The notes below the pieces were generated by a model that had not been told where the DNA came from, ran no database searches, and was given only the letters and a program-made list of their open reading frames with translations. The position numbers and the translations under genes were made by a program. From positions 1-20,042 of the forward strand of contig DASUBV010000216.1 in assembly GCA_035763085.1 (NCBI GenBank): a stretch of 20,042 bases of DNA. Reading direction: 5' to 3'. Position 1 is the stretch's first letter, and each line of letters begins with the position of its first letter. The DNA is from DASUBV01 sp035763085 (GTDB taxonomy: Bacteria > Actinomycetota > Actinomycetes > Streptosporangiales > Streptosporangiaceae). Shown piece by piece: positions 1 through 7,730 of the stretch.

Positions 1-96
1 GGTGCCGCGCGCGCCCCGTCTTCCAGCGTCCTTCTCCGGATATCTGGTGACGGGTAGGTTGCTATCCAGGCAGACGACACAGAACGGACAACGGAT

Positions 97-1149
97 GTGA
101 GCGACACTGCTCAGCGAAGCGCCGGGACGGTCAGCGGCCCCGGCAGCGGCCCGGGCCCGGGCGGCATGCAAGCTCTGCTCCGCCGCTACGGCGCCGCCTT
201 CCTGCGCCAGCGCGAGGCCAGCGTCCTCATCGTCGCGGTAGTGCTGATCCTGTACTTCGGTTTCGTCAGCTCCGCCAGCGCGTCGTTCTTCACCAAGCTC
301 AACATCATCAACGTCTCGCAGGCCACCGCCCCGTACGCGATCATCGCGATCGGCGAGGTGCTGCTGCTGGTCTGCGGCGAGATTGACCTGTCGGTCGGCT
401 ACATCTGGACGCTGTCGCCGTTCCTGATGTACTTCTTCACCGCCTACTACGACTTCCCGGTGATCCTGGCCATCATCGCGGCGATCGCCTGCGGCGCGAT
501 CATCGGGGCCATCAACGGCCTGCTGGTGATGCGGCTGAAGGTGCCGTCCTTCATCGCCACCCTGGGCACCTCGTTCGCGATCTACGGCTTCATGCTGACC
601 ACCTCGCAGGCTCAGGAGAAGAACCTGCCCGACAACACCCTCGGCCTGGGCAAGTGGTTCGGCGGCTTCGCCTGGTCGGAGATCATCTGGTGCGTCGCGC
701 TGGTGGTGATCTTCCACATCGTGCTGACCCGGACCCGCTGGGGCCTGCACACGATCGCGTCCGGCGGCAACCTCGTCGGCGCGAGTGAGGCCGGCATCAG
801 CGTCGCCAAGGTCAAGATCGGCAACTTCATGTGGACCGGCACCCTCGGGGCCGTGGCCGGCGTCCTGGAGGCGTTCCGCACCAACACCATCGACCCCAGC
901 GCGGGCGGTTACACGCCGATGTTCTACGCCGTGGCCGCGGCGGTCATCGGCGGCACGGCCCTGGCGGGCGGCTCGGGCACGGTCGCCGGGGCCTTCCTCG
1001 GCATGCTGACCCTGGCCATCCTGCAGAACGGCTTCAACCTGCTGGGCATCTCCGCCGACCCGTACTTCATCATCCTGGGCGTCGCGATCCTGGCCGCCAT
1101 GGTCGCCAACGTCTATCTCACCCGGCTGCGAAGGGCAGGACGATCCTGA
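97..1149 (+). CDS. Sugar ABC transporter permease, likely for L-arabinose
   Basis: This is an inner-membrane permease of the RbsC/XylH/AraH type (BPD_transp_2 family), 350 residues, usual length for the family. After a Gly/Pro-rich cytoplasmic N-terminus of about 40 residues, hydrophobic segments begin at residues 42-58 and continue to the end. Two family signatures are visible: EIDLSVG at 95-101 and the conserved loop from N140 to about 158 (LKVPSFIATLGT). The start is GTG with only a weak ribosome binding site. The stop overlaps the ATG of the ATPase gene (TGATG), so the two are translationally coupled. L-arabinose as substrate is inferred from araB, araD and araA downstream; xylose, ribose or galactofuranose permeases look very similar. 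The periplasmic-type binding protein expected for such a system is not in the window and would be expected upstream. Confidence 0.93.
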   Translation: MSDTAQRSAGTVSGPGSGPGPGGMQALLRRYGAAFLRQREASVLIVAVVLILYFGFVSSASASFFTKLNIINVSQATAPYAIIAIGEVLLLVCGEIDLSVGYIWTLSPFLMYFFTAYYDFPVILAIIAAIACGAIIGAINGLLVMRLKVPSFIATLGTSFAIYGFMLTTSQAQEKNLPDNTLGLGKWFGGFAWSEIIWCVALVVIFHIVLTRTRWGLHTIASGGNLVGASEAGISVAKVKIGNFMWTGTLGAVAGVLEAFRTNTIDPSAGGYTPMFYAVAAAVIGGTALAGGSGTVAGAFLGMLTLAILQNGFNLLGISADPYFIILGVAILAAMVANVYLTRLRRAGRS

Positions 1150-1967
1150 TGAGCGCTGACGCGACCCCGCCGGCGGCCCCGGCCGCCGGCGGCCAGGGCG
1201 GCGATGTCCTGCGGGCTGAGCACATCAGCAAGTCGTTCGGTGCCGTGACCGCCCTGACCGATATCAATCTGCGGCTGGGGCCCGGCGAGGTGCTCGGGCT
1301 GATCGGGGACAACGGCGCGGGCAAGTCCACGCTGCTGAAGATCTTGTGCGGCTTCCAGCCGCCGGACGGCGGCCGGATCGTGCTGCGCGGCGAGGAGGTC
1401 AGCTTCAAGTCGGTCGACCACGCCCGGTCCCTGGGCATCGACGTGGTCTACCAGGACCTGGCGCTGGTCAACGAGCTGAGTGTCTTCCACAACATGTACC
1501 TCAACCGCGAGCACCGGCGGGGGCTCCTGCTCAACAACCGGAAGATGCGCCAGCTGGCCCGCGAGCACCTGGCCGACATGGGCGTCCGCATTCCCTCGGT
1601 GGACGTCGAGGTCGCGAAGCTGTCCGGCGGGCAGCGGCAGGGCATCGCCGTCGCCCGCTCGGTGTATACCGACGCCAAGATCCTGCTCCTGGACGAGCCG
1701 CTGGCCGCCATGGGCGCCAAGGAGGGCGCGCTGATCCTGGGCCTGGTCAAGGACCTGAAGGAGCGCGGTGACGTGTCGGTGATCATCATCGCGCACAACT
1801 ATGCCCAGGTGCTGGAGGTCTGCGACCGGGTCAACCTGCTGCAGCACGGCGAGATCACCTTCGACAAGGCCAGCTCCGAGACCTCGGTGGAGGAGCTGAC
1901 CGAGATGGTGGTCGCGGAGTACCGGGCGGCCCTGGAGGCCCGCCAGCGCGAGGGCGGGGCGGCATAG
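1149..1967 (+). CDS. Sugar ABC transporter ATP-binding protein, single-domain (FrcA-like)
   Basis: This 272-residue ATPase powers the adjacent permease. It has one nucleotide-binding domain, as in FrcA-type carriers, and not the fused double domain of about 500 residues seen in RbsA, AraG or XylG. Visible motifs are Walker A GDNGAGKST (53-61), Q-loop Q102, signature LSGGQRQ (158-164), Walker B ILLLDEP (178-184) with catalytic Glu183, and switch His216. The D-loop region reads LAAMGAKEG, without the usual SALD; similar AAMG sequences are common in this subfamily. The start is the ATG overlapping the permease stop; the open frame runs further upstream but lies inside the permease gene. It probably acts as a homodimer on two permease subunits. 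The arabinose assignment rests on context only. Confidence 0.93.
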   Translation: MSADATPPAAPAAGGQGGDVLRAEHISKSFGAVTALTDINLRLGPGEVLGLIGDNGAGKSTLLKILCGFQPPDGGRIVLRGEEVSFKSVDHARSLGIDVVYQDLALVNELSVFHNMYLNREHRRGLLLNNRKMRQLAREHLADMGVRIPSVDVEVAKLSGGQRQGIAVARSVYTDAKILLLDEPLAAMGAKEGALILGLVKDLKERGDVSVIIIAHNYAQVLEVCDRVNLLQHGEITFDKASSETSVEELTEMVVAEYRAALEARQREGGAA

Positions 1968-2004
1968 CCGCGTTACCCGGCCGACGCCGGCCCGCGCCGG
2001 CCCG

Positions 2005-2024
2005 GCGCAGCCCCGGCGGGGCGC
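2005..2024 (+). terminator. GC-rich hairpin after the ATPase gene
   Basis: GCCCC (2010-2014) pairs with GGGGC (2018-2022) around a three-base loop, and two further G-C pairs extend the stem past a bulged A. It lies about 40 bp after the ATPase stop. There is no T-tract, as is common for actinobacterial hairpins. It may end or stabilise the transporter mRNA. The surrounding sequence is so GC-rich that chance stems are likely. Confidence 0.35.
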
Positions 2025-2050
2025 AGGCCCCGGCCGGCGGGTGATCGCTG

Positions 2051-2073
2051 GCCAGGCTCGCGCCAGGCTGGCG
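2051..2073. promoter_or_regulatory. Direct repeat and palindrome upstream of the LacI-type gene
   Basis: GCCAGGCT occurs twice, at 2051-2058 and 2062-2069, exactly 11 bp apart (one helical turn). The second copy forms part of a perfect palindrome, CGCCAGGCTGGCG (2061-2073). This lies about 60-80 bp before the regulator's start codon, where an autoregulatory operator would be expected. The sequence is seen directly; its use as an operator is inference. Confidence 0.4.
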
Positions 2074-2074
2074 T

Positions 2075-2133
2075 ATGCGAACATTGTCAGACCGGGATGG
2101 CTCGCGCCGTCCTGGCGAGAGGAGCGTTCGCAT
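2075..2133. promoter_or_regulatory. Inverted repeat bracketing the lacI leader and start codon
   Basis: ATGCGAAC (2075-2082) and GTTCGCAT (2126-2133) are perfect 8-bp inverted copies 43 nt apart. The right arm covers the spacer after the GAGAGGAG ribosome binding site (2117-2124) and the first two bases of the chosen ATG (2132-2134). It could be a long-range RNA stem that hides the start codon, or two DNA half-sites. The left arm also holds an in-frame ATG (2075) that would give a longer protein without a good ribosome binding site. Confidence 0.4.
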
Positions 2134-3223
2134 GGCTTCGTCAGCGGGTGGCTCAGCCGTTCGCCCGGCCACGGGGCCGCCCGCGGGGCTCGCGGCGCGC
2201 CGGCCCGTGATGGCCGACGTCGCCCGGCTGGCGGGCGTCTCGCACCAGACCGTCTCCCGGGTCGTCAATGATCATCCCAATGTCCGCCCGCAGACCCGCG
2301 AGAGTGTCCTCGCGGCGATCAGCAAGCTCGCCTACCGGCCCAACGCCGCGGCCCGCACGCTGGTGACCCGCCGCACCCACACGCTCGGCGTGATCAGCTG
2401 CGACACCGACCTGGTCGGCCCGGCCTCGATGCTGTACGGGATCGAGCAGGCGGCGGCCGGCACCTACTTCGTGTCCATCGCCAGCCTGCCCGCGCTGGAT
2501 CAGGGCTCGGCCCGCGACGCCGTTGAGCGGCTGCTCGGCCAGGGCGTCGAGGGCATCATCGTCATCGCGCCGAGCACCTCAGCGGTCGCCGCCCTGGGCG
2601 GGATGCCGGCCGAGGTGCCGCTGGTGGCGATCGGCTGCGGCACCAGCGCCCCGATGGCGTCGGTGGCCGTCGGCAACGCGGCCGGCGCCCGGTCCGCCGC
2701 GCAGTACCTGCTCGGCCTGGGACATGCCAGCGTGCACTTCGTCGGCGGCCCGCGGACCAGCCTGGACGGACAGGAGCGGGAGGCCGGGTGGCGGGCCGCG
2801 CTGGCCGCCGCGGGGATCACGCCGCCGCCGGTCCTCACCGGCGACTGGTCGTCGCGCTCGGGATACCAGGCCGGCCTCACCCTGGCCGCCAGGGCCGGTG
2901 TCACTGCCGTGCTGTGCGCCAACGACCAGATGGCGCTGGGCGTGCTGCGCGCGATGACCGAGGCGGGCCGCCAGGTGCCCGAGGACGTCAGCGTGGTCGG
3001 GTTCGACGACATCCCCGAGGCCGAGTTCTTCCGGCCCCCGCTGACCACCGTCCGGCAGGACTTCAACGAGCTGGGCAGCCAGGCGCTGCGGCTGCTGGTC
3101 GCCAAGATCGGCGGGGCCCGCACGGACGGCCCGCAGCCTCCCGTCGGCACCGAGCTGGTCATCCGGGCCAGCGCCGCGCCGCCGCGCACCGCTGGCCGCG
3201 CCGCCGCCCGGGTCGCTGGCTGA
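2132..3223 (+). CDS. LacI-family transcriptional regulator of the arabinose cluster
   Basis: The 363-residue protein has a LacI-type helix-turn-helix at residues 28-48 (ADVARLAGVSHQTVSRVV). A hinge helix follows around YRPNAAARTL, then a periplasmic-binding-protein-like effector domain. The sequence VSVVGFDD at 286-293, followed by the PLTTVRQD stretch, is typical of the family's C-terminal lobe. The start at 2132 follows GAGAGGAG at 7-nt spacing; an in-frame ATG at 2075 would add 19 residues but has no clear ribosome binding site. Placed between transporter and catabolic genes, it is most simply a local repressor released by arabinose or a derivative; the ligand is inferred. A Pro/Ala-rich tail ends the protein. 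Palindromes lie before both this gene and araB. Confidence 0.92.
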   Translation: MASSAGGSAVRPATGPPAGLAARRPVMADVARLAGVSHQTVSRVVNDHPNVRPQTRESVLAAISKLAYRPNAAARTLVTRRTHTLGVISCDTDLVGPASMLYGIEQAAAGTYFVSIASLPALDQGSARDAVERLLGQGVEGIIVIAPSTSAVAALGGMPAEVPLVAIGCGTSAPMASVAVGNAAGARSAAQYLLGLGHASVHFVGGPRTSLDGQEREAGWRAALAAAGITPPPVLTGDWSSRSGYQAGLTLAARAGVTAVLCANDQMALGVLRAMTEAGRQVPEDVSVVGFDDIPEAEFFRPPLTTVRQDFNELGSQALRLLVAKIGGARTDGPQPPVGTELVIRASAAPPRTAGRAAARVAG

Positions 3224-3314
3224 GCCGGCGGCCGCGCCCGGGCGCCGGGCCGGCCAGCCGGCGGCTGCCGCCTGCTGGCCAGGCCTCGCCGCCGGCGGGC
3301 AGCGGTCCGCCGCT

Positions 3315-3339
3315 GGCAGCGGCCGGGCGGGCCGCTGCC
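3315..3339. terminator. Ten-bp-stem hairpin after the LacI-type gene
   Basis: GGCAGCGGCC (3315-3324) and GGCCGCTGCC (3330-3339) are perfect inverted repeats around a five-base loop. It lies 92 bp past the regulator stop and no T-run follows. It is probably a T-less terminator that separates regulator transcription from araB. Confidence 0.55.
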
Positions 3340-3550
3340 GGCGTTCGAGCGGCATGACCGGCGCCGCCTTGCGGGCGCACGCCGCGGCGAGGGGCTGCCC
3401 GGCGGACGCTGATAACAGCAAGAGGGACGGATGGCGCGGCGGGCGCTGCCGGCGCTGCCGGCCAGCCCGGGCCGCCGGGCCGCGGCGAGCCGGCTCTCCC
3501 CGCAGCCGGGGCTTTCCCCGGCGTCCCGGTGCTTCGCAACTGCCCCGGGG

Positions 3551-3567
3551 CCTGGCAGACTGCCAGG
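3551..3567. promoter_or_regulatory. 17-bp palindrome upstream of araB, candidate LacI-type operator
   Basis: CCTGGCA-GAC-TGCCAGG is a perfect palindrome with 7-bp arms and a 3-bp centre, 32 bp before the araB start. Size, symmetry and position fit a binding site for the LacI-type regulator encoded just upstream. Many LacI operators have a central CG, which this lacks, so another regulator or an RNA hairpin remains possible. Confidence 0.5.
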
Positions 3568-3598
3568 AATGCGCACGAATACCAGATAAGGTCAGGCC

Positions 3599-5362
3599 AT
3601 GAGTGTGAGCGTTAACAACGACGCGTGCGTGGTCGGCGTCGATTACGGCACCCTGTCCGGCCGTGCCCTGGTCGTCCGGGTCAGTGACGGCGCTGAGCTC
3701 GGCACCGCGGTGCAGGAGTACGCGCACGGCGTGATGGACGAGAGGCTGGCCGCGACCGGGGCACCGCTGCCGCCCGACTGGGCGCTCCAGGATCCCGAGG
3801 ACTACCTGGATGTCCTGCGCACCGCCGTCCCCGCCGCGGTCGCCGCGGCCGGCATCGACCCGGCGCAGGTCATCGGCATCGGCACGGACTTCACCGCGTG
3901 CACCGTGCTGCCGGTGCGGGCCGACGGGACCCCGCTGTGCCAGCTGCCCGGCCTGCGCGAGCGGCCGCACGCCTACGTCAAGCTGTGGAAGCACCACGCG
4001 GCGCAGCCGCACGCCGACCGGATCAACGAGCTGGCCGCCGAGCGCGGCGAGCCCTGGCTGGCCCGCTACGGCGGGAAGATCTCCTCGGAGTGGCAGTTCG
4101 CCAAGGGCCTCCAGCTGCTCGAGGAGGACCCCGGGGTCTACCAGCAGGCCAACCGCTGGATCGAGGCCGCCGACTGGATCATCTGGCAGCTCTGCGGCAC
4201 CGAGACGAGGAACGCCTGCACCGCCGGCTACAAGGGGATTTACCAGAACGGGCACTACCCGGCGCGCGAGTTCCTCGCCGCGCTGAACCCGGGATTCGCG
4301 TCTTTTGCCGATGACAAGCTGGCTCATCCGGTGTCTCAGCTGGGCAGCCGGGCCGGCGGGCTGACCGCGCAGGCCGCCCGGTGGACCGGGCTGCCCGAGG
4401 GCATCGCCGTGGCCGTCGGCAACGTGGACGCGCACGTCACCCCGCCCGCTGCCAACGCCATCGCGCCCGGCCAGCTGGTCGCCATCATGGGCACCTCGAC
4501 CTGCCACGTGCTGAGCGCGCCGGAGCTGGCCGAGGTCCCCGGCATGTGCGGCGCCGTCGATGGCGGCATCGTGGCCGGGCTGTGGGGCTATGAGGCCGGG
4601 CAGAGCGGCGTCGGCGACATCTTCGCCTGGTTCGCCGAGCACGCCGTTCCGGCCGCCTGCACCGAGGAGGCCGCCCGGCGCGGGGTCAGCCTGTTCGAGC
4701 TGCTGTCCCGGGAGGCGGCCGCGCAGCCCGCGGGCGCGCACGGCCTGCTGGCGCTGGACTGGCTGAGCGGCAACCGCTCGGTCCTGGTCGACCACTACCT
4801 GTCCGGCGCCCTGGCCGGCCTCACCCTGGCCACCCGCGCGCCCGACATCTACCGCGCGCTGGTGGAGTCCACCGCGTTCGGGACCCGGGTGATCATCGAC
4901 GCACTGGAGTCCTCCGGCATCGGCGTGACCGAGCTGGTCGCCGCCGGGGGACTGCTGAAGGACACCTTCGTGATGCAGGTCTACGCCGACGTGCTGCGCC
5001 GCCCGCTGTCGGTGATCGTGTCCGACCAGGGCCCGGCGCTGGGCTCGGCGATCCACGCGGCGGTCGCCGCCGGCGCCTACGACGGCGTGCCGGCCGCCGC
5101 CGCCGCGATGGGCGGCAAGCGCGAGGCGGTGTTCACCCCCGACAGCGCCAGCGCCGACACCTACGACGAGCTGTACGCGGAGTACGTGCGGCTGCATGAC
5201 TACTTCGGCCGCGGCGCCAACGAGGTCATGCACCGGCTGCGCGCGATCCGCGACCGTGTCCTGGCCGCCGGCCAGGACACCGCGGATTCCCCGGCTGCCG
5301 CCGCCGTCGGCCCTGTCCCGGCCGCTGCCGCCTCTGCCCGCCAGGAAGGGACCCGAGAGTGA
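3599..5362 (+). CDS. araB: L-ribulokinase
   Basis: AraB phosphorylates L-ribulose to L-ribulose 5-phosphate using ATP in the cytoplasm, the second step of bacterial arabinose breakdown. The 587-residue FGGY kinase carries the AraB-type N-terminal phosphate loop GVDYGTLSGRALVV (13-26), then GTDFTACTVLPV (95-106). VGNVDAHV (273-280) contains the likely catalytic Asp277, and GTSTCHV (298-304) follows. The C-terminal ATPase-fold half has AAGGLLKDTFVMQVYADV. DYGT with SGR separates ribulokinases from xylulokinases and glycerol kinases. Length is slightly above the usual 560 or so because of an Ala/Pro-rich tail. The ATG follows a modest AAGG site. The stop overlaps the araD start by 4 nt (GTGA), implying coupled translation. 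Regulation is probably through the palindrome at 3551-3567. Confidence 0.96.
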   Translation: MSVSVNNDACVVGVDYGTLSGRALVVRVSDGAELGTAVQEYAHGVMDERLAATGAPLPPDWALQDPEDYLDVLRTAVPAAVAAAGIDPAQVIGIGTDFTACTVLPVRADGTPLCQLPGLRERPHAYVKLWKHHAAQPHADRINELAAERGEPWLARYGGKISSEWQFAKGLQLLEEDPGVYQQANRWIEAADWIIWQLCGTETRNACTAGYKGIYQNGHYPAREFLAALNPGFASFADDKLAHPVSQLGSRAGGLTAQAARWTGLPEGIAVAVGNVDAHVTPPAANAIAPGQLVAIMGTSTCHVLSAPELAEVPGMCGAVDGGIVAGLWGYEAGQSGVGDIFAWFAEHAVPAACTEEAARRGVSLFELLSREAAAQPAGAHGLLALDWLSGNRSVLVDHYLSGALAGLTLATRAPDIYRALVESTAFGTRVIIDALESSGIGVTELVAAGGLLKDTFVMQVYADVLRRPLSVIVSDQGPALGSAIHAAVAAGAYDGVPAAAAAMGGKREAVFTPDSASADTYDELYAEYVRLHDYFGRGANEVMHRLRAIRDRVLAAGQDTADSPAAAAVGPVPAAAASARQEGTRE

Positions 5363-6048
5363 CCACCAGTCCTGCGGCCAGCCCGACGATCAGCGAGACG
5401 ATCGCCCGCGTCCGCGCCGAGGTCTGCGCCCTGCACGCCGAGCTCGTCAGGTACAACCTGGTGGCCTGGACGGCCGGCAACGTGTCGGCCCGGGTGCCGG
5501 GCGCCGACCTGATGGTGATCAAGCCCAGCGGCGTCTCCTACGACGACCTCAGCCCCGAGAACATGGTGGTCTGCGACCTGGACGGCCACGCCGCCGAGGG
5601 CACACTGAGCCCGTCCAGCGACACCGGGTCGCACGCCTACGTCTACCGGCACATGCCGGAGGTGGCCGGGGTGGTGCACACCCACTCGGGGTACGCGACG
5701 GCCTGGGCCGCGATCGGCGAGCCGATCCCGTGCGTGCTCACCGCGATGGCCGATGAGTTCGGCGGCGAGATCCCCGTCGGGCCGTTCGCGCTGATCGGCA
5801 GCGACGAGATCGGCCGCGGGATCGTCGGCACGCTGCGCGGGCACCGCTCCCCGGCGGTGCTGATGGCCAGCCACGGCGTGTTCACCATCGGCCGGACCGC
5901 GCGTGACGCGGTCAAGGCGGCCGTCATGTGCGAGGACGTGGCCAGGACCGTGTCCATCGCGCGCGCCCTCGGCCCGCTGACGCCACTCGACCCGGCCGAC
6001 ATCGACAAGCTGCATCAGCGCTACACCCAGGTCTACGGCCAGCGCTGA
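5359..6048 (+). CDS. araD: L-ribulose-5-phosphate 4-epimerase
   Basis: AraD converts L-ribulose 5-phosphate to D-xylulose 5-phosphate, feeding the pentose phosphate pathway. It is a class II aldolase-fold, zinc-dependent enzyme, 229 residues, the usual length. Visible landmarks are GNVS (40-43) and KPSGV (55-59) of the phosphate site, zinc ligands His107 and His109 in VVHTHSGY, and His172 in ASHGVF. Class II fuculose aldolases are related, but araB overlapping by 4 nt and araA following make the epimerase assignment firm. The GTG start is fixed by the GTGA overlap and the AGGAAGGG site (5342-5349). The stop is followed after 3 nt by a hairpin. Confidence 0.95.
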   Translation: MTTSPAASPTISETIARVRAEVCALHAELVRYNLVAWTAGNVSARVPGADLMVIKPSGVSYDDLSPENMVVCDLDGHAAEGTLSPSSDTGSHAYVYRHMPEVAGVVHTHSGYATAWAAIGEPIPCVLTAMADEFGGEIPVGPFALIGSDEIGRGIVGTLRGHRSPAVLMASHGVFTIGRTARDAVKAAVMCEDVARTVSIARALGPLTPLDPADIDKLHQRYTQVYGQR

Positions 6049-6051
6049 CCA

Positions 6052-6083
6052 CCGGCGGCGGCCTGGAGGTGCCGGGCCGCCGG
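6052..6083. terminator. Hairpin directly after araD
   Basis: CCGGCGGC (6052-6059) pairs perfectly with GCCGCCGG (6076-6083), and the 16-nt loop contains a further GGC/GCC pairing. It starts 4 nt after the araD stop. Without a T-tract it may be a weak terminator or an mRNA 3' barrier that sets araBD apart from araA. Confidence 0.5.
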
Positions 6084-6223
6084 CCTGACCCGCCCGACAG
6101 TCTCCGTCCGCCCGCAAGCCGCCCGCGTACCCGTTACCCGTCTGGTCTGTCCTGGTCCCCGCACTCGCCGTTCGCTGTCCCATTGCCCCCGACCGCCCCG
6201 CTGCCACCGCTGGCCACTAGCCC
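6084..6223 (+). promoter_or_regulatory. C-rich, G-poor stretch, possible Rho-loading (rut-like) site
   Basis: By hand count these 140 nt contain about 71 C and 32 G on the coding strand, while the coding regions around are roughly balanced. Such C-over-G bias in unstructured RNA is what Rho prefers. Together with the hairpin before it, this could cause partial termination between araD and araA. No clear promoter was seen, though one for araA may also lie here. Confidence 0.35.
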
Positions 6224-6239
6224 GCACTGAGGAGAAGTG

Positions 6240-7637
6240 ATGACCGACCGCAAGCCCCGCATCGGAATCCTCGGCATCATGCAGGATCTGTACGACGACA
6301 TGATCCCCGGCATCGCCGAGCGGCAGGCCGGCTATGCCGCCGAGCTCGCCGCGCACCTGGCCGGCGTGGGCGAGTTCATCCCGTCCGAGCCGGTCAAGTA
6401 CCGCGAGGACGCCGAGCGGGCGATGCGCGAGTTCGAGCACGCCGGGCTGGACGGCGTCCTGGTGGTCATGCTGACCTACGGCCCGGCCATGCGGGTGGCC
6501 CGGCTGCTGTCGGAGTCCCGGCTGCCGGTCTGCCTGGCCAACATCCAGCCCGAGCCGAGCGTCACGCCCGCCTGGGACATGGCGGACATGACCTACAACC
6601 AGGGCGTGCACGGCGCCCAGGACACCGCCAACGCCATGGTCCGGGCCGGCCGCCGGTTCCACGTGCTGACCGACGACTGGAAGTCCGATGCGTTCCGCGC
6701 CGACGCCGGCCGCTGGGCCAGGGCGGCCATGGCCGTCACCGCGTGGCGGTCGCTGAAGGTCGCGATCTTCGGCTACGCGATGAACGACATGGGCGACATC
6801 CGGGTCGACGAGAGCGCGCTGGTCCGCTCGCTCGGCCCGGAGATCCTGGCGGTGGCGCCCGGCGACATGTACCGGGGCATGCAGGAGGTCACCAGCGCTC
6901 AGGTCGCCGAGGTCATCGCGGCCGAGGACGCCACCTTCGAGATCGACCCGCGGCTGTCGGCGGCCGAGCGCGAGGACCACGCCCGGATGCAGGTCGCGAT
7001 CAAGAAGATCCTGGACGACCGCGGGTTCGGCGCCTACACCGCGCACTTCGACGCTATCGGCGAGGACGGCCGGTTCAGCCGCCTGCCGCTGGCCGCGGCC
7101 TCCACGCTGATGGCGCAAGGCTACGGCTACGCGGCCGAGGGCGACGTGCTCACCGCGTGCCTGGTCTCGGCCGGCCACCACCTGATCGGCGACGCGCACT
7201 TCACCGAGATGTACGCCATGGACTTCCCGTCGGACTCGGTGCTGATGAGCCACATGGGCGAGGGCAACTGGAAGGTGGCCCGCACCGACCGGCCGGCCAG
7301 GCTGATCAAGCGGCCGCTGGGCATCGGCCGCCTGGCGGACCCGCCGACCTTCCTGTTCCAGTACCAGCCCGGCCCGGCGACCCTGGCCACCCTGGTGTCG
7401 CTGGAGGGCGAGCGGTTCCGGCTGGTGGTGGCCGAGGGCGAGAACCTGGACAGCCAGGAACTGCCGGCCCTGGAGATGCCCTACGGCCAGTTCCGGCCCG
7501 CGTCCGGGCTGCGGGCCTGCCTGAACGGCTGGCTCAGCGCGGGCGGGCCGCACCACGAGGTGATGAACCTGGGTCACCACGCGGCCGACTGGAAGGTGTT
7601 CTGCCAGCTCGCCGGCATCGAGTTCGTCCAGGTCTGA
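6240..7637 (+). CDS. araA: L-arabinose isomerase
   Basis: AraA interconverts L-arabinose and L-ribulose, the first catabolic step. The 465-residue protein matches the L-fucose/L-arabinose isomerase fold and is distant from E. coli AraA. By position the metal-binding residues appear to be Glu300 (GYAAEGD), Glu323 (HFTEMY), His338 (SHMGE) and one of His438/439 (GPHHE). The N-terminal domain begins with a Rossmann-like strand (RIGILGIM). GAGGAG (6229-6234) lies 5 nt from the ATG at 6240; an overlapping GTG at 6237 is too close to be preferred. A 191-bp gap separates it from araD, longer than the other junctions, so it may have its own control. Its last 26 bp are imperfectly duplicated just past the stop. 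Another sugar isomerase activity cannot be excluded, but the context strongly favours arabinose. Confidence 0.9.
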   Translation: MTDRKPRIGILGIMQDLYDDMIPGIAERQAGYAAELAAHLAGVGEFIPSEPVKYREDAERAMREFEHAGLDGVLVVMLTYGPAMRVARLLSESRLPVCLANIQPEPSVTPAWDMADMTYNQGVHGAQDTANAMVRAGRRFHVLTDDWKSDAFRADAGRWARAAMAVTAWRSLKVAIFGYAMNDMGDIRVDESALVRSLGPEILAVAPGDMYRGMQEVTSAQVAEVIAAEDATFEIDPRLSAAEREDHARMQVAIKKILDDRGFGAYTAHFDAIGEDGRFSRLPLAAASTLMAQGYGYAAEGDVLTACLVSAGHHLIGDAHFTEMYAMDFPSDSVLMSHMGEGNWKVARTDRPARLIKRPLGIGRLADPPTFLFQYQPGPATLATLVSLEGERFRLVVAEGENLDSQELPALEMPYGQFRPASGLRACLNGWLSAGGPHHEVMNLGHHAADWKVFCQLAGIEFVQV

Positions 7638-7663
7638 CCGGCATCGAGCTTCTCCAGGCCGGA
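7612..7663 (+). repeat. Imperfect 26-bp tandem duplication across the araA stop
   Basis: The last 26 bp of araA (7612-7637) are repeated at once at 7638-7663, with 21 of 26 positions identical. The first 11 bases (CCGGCATCGAG) and the CCAGG core are unchanged. The second copy is untranslated if the stop is used. It looks like an old slippage duplication that has since drifted. Confidence 0.75.
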
Positions 7664-7730
7664 CCGCCATCGCCCGCCGCGCCGGCCCCGCCGGGTCCGC
7701 GCGGCGGCCGCGATGCGGCAGGATGACGGA

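Larger units (their letters stand above)
3224..3598. other. Intergenic region between the regulator and araB
   Basis: These 375 bp hold no convincing gene; the short open frames have no ribosome binding site and no recognisable product. Two structured elements are visible: a 10-bp-stem hairpin (3315-3339) and a 17-bp palindrome (3551-3567) just before araB. A GCGCTGCCG tandem duplication lies near 3447-3465. The final stretch before araB is locally richer in A and T, suiting a promoter, but no clear -35/-10 pair at proper spacing could be assigned. Confidence 0.5.

Noticed and set aside
2..100. Open frame from the window edge ending in TGA that overlaps the permease GTG by 4 nt
   Set aside because: The overlap resembles the other coupled junctions, but the encoded 32 residues do not look like the end of a sugar-binding protein, and the region seems intergenic. 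It cannot be settled without upstream sequence.
2579..5233. Very long minus-strand open frame opposite lacI and araB
   Set aside because: High GC leaves antisense frames open; it has low-complexity Gly/Arg/Ala composition, no family motifs, and covers two well-supported + strand genes.
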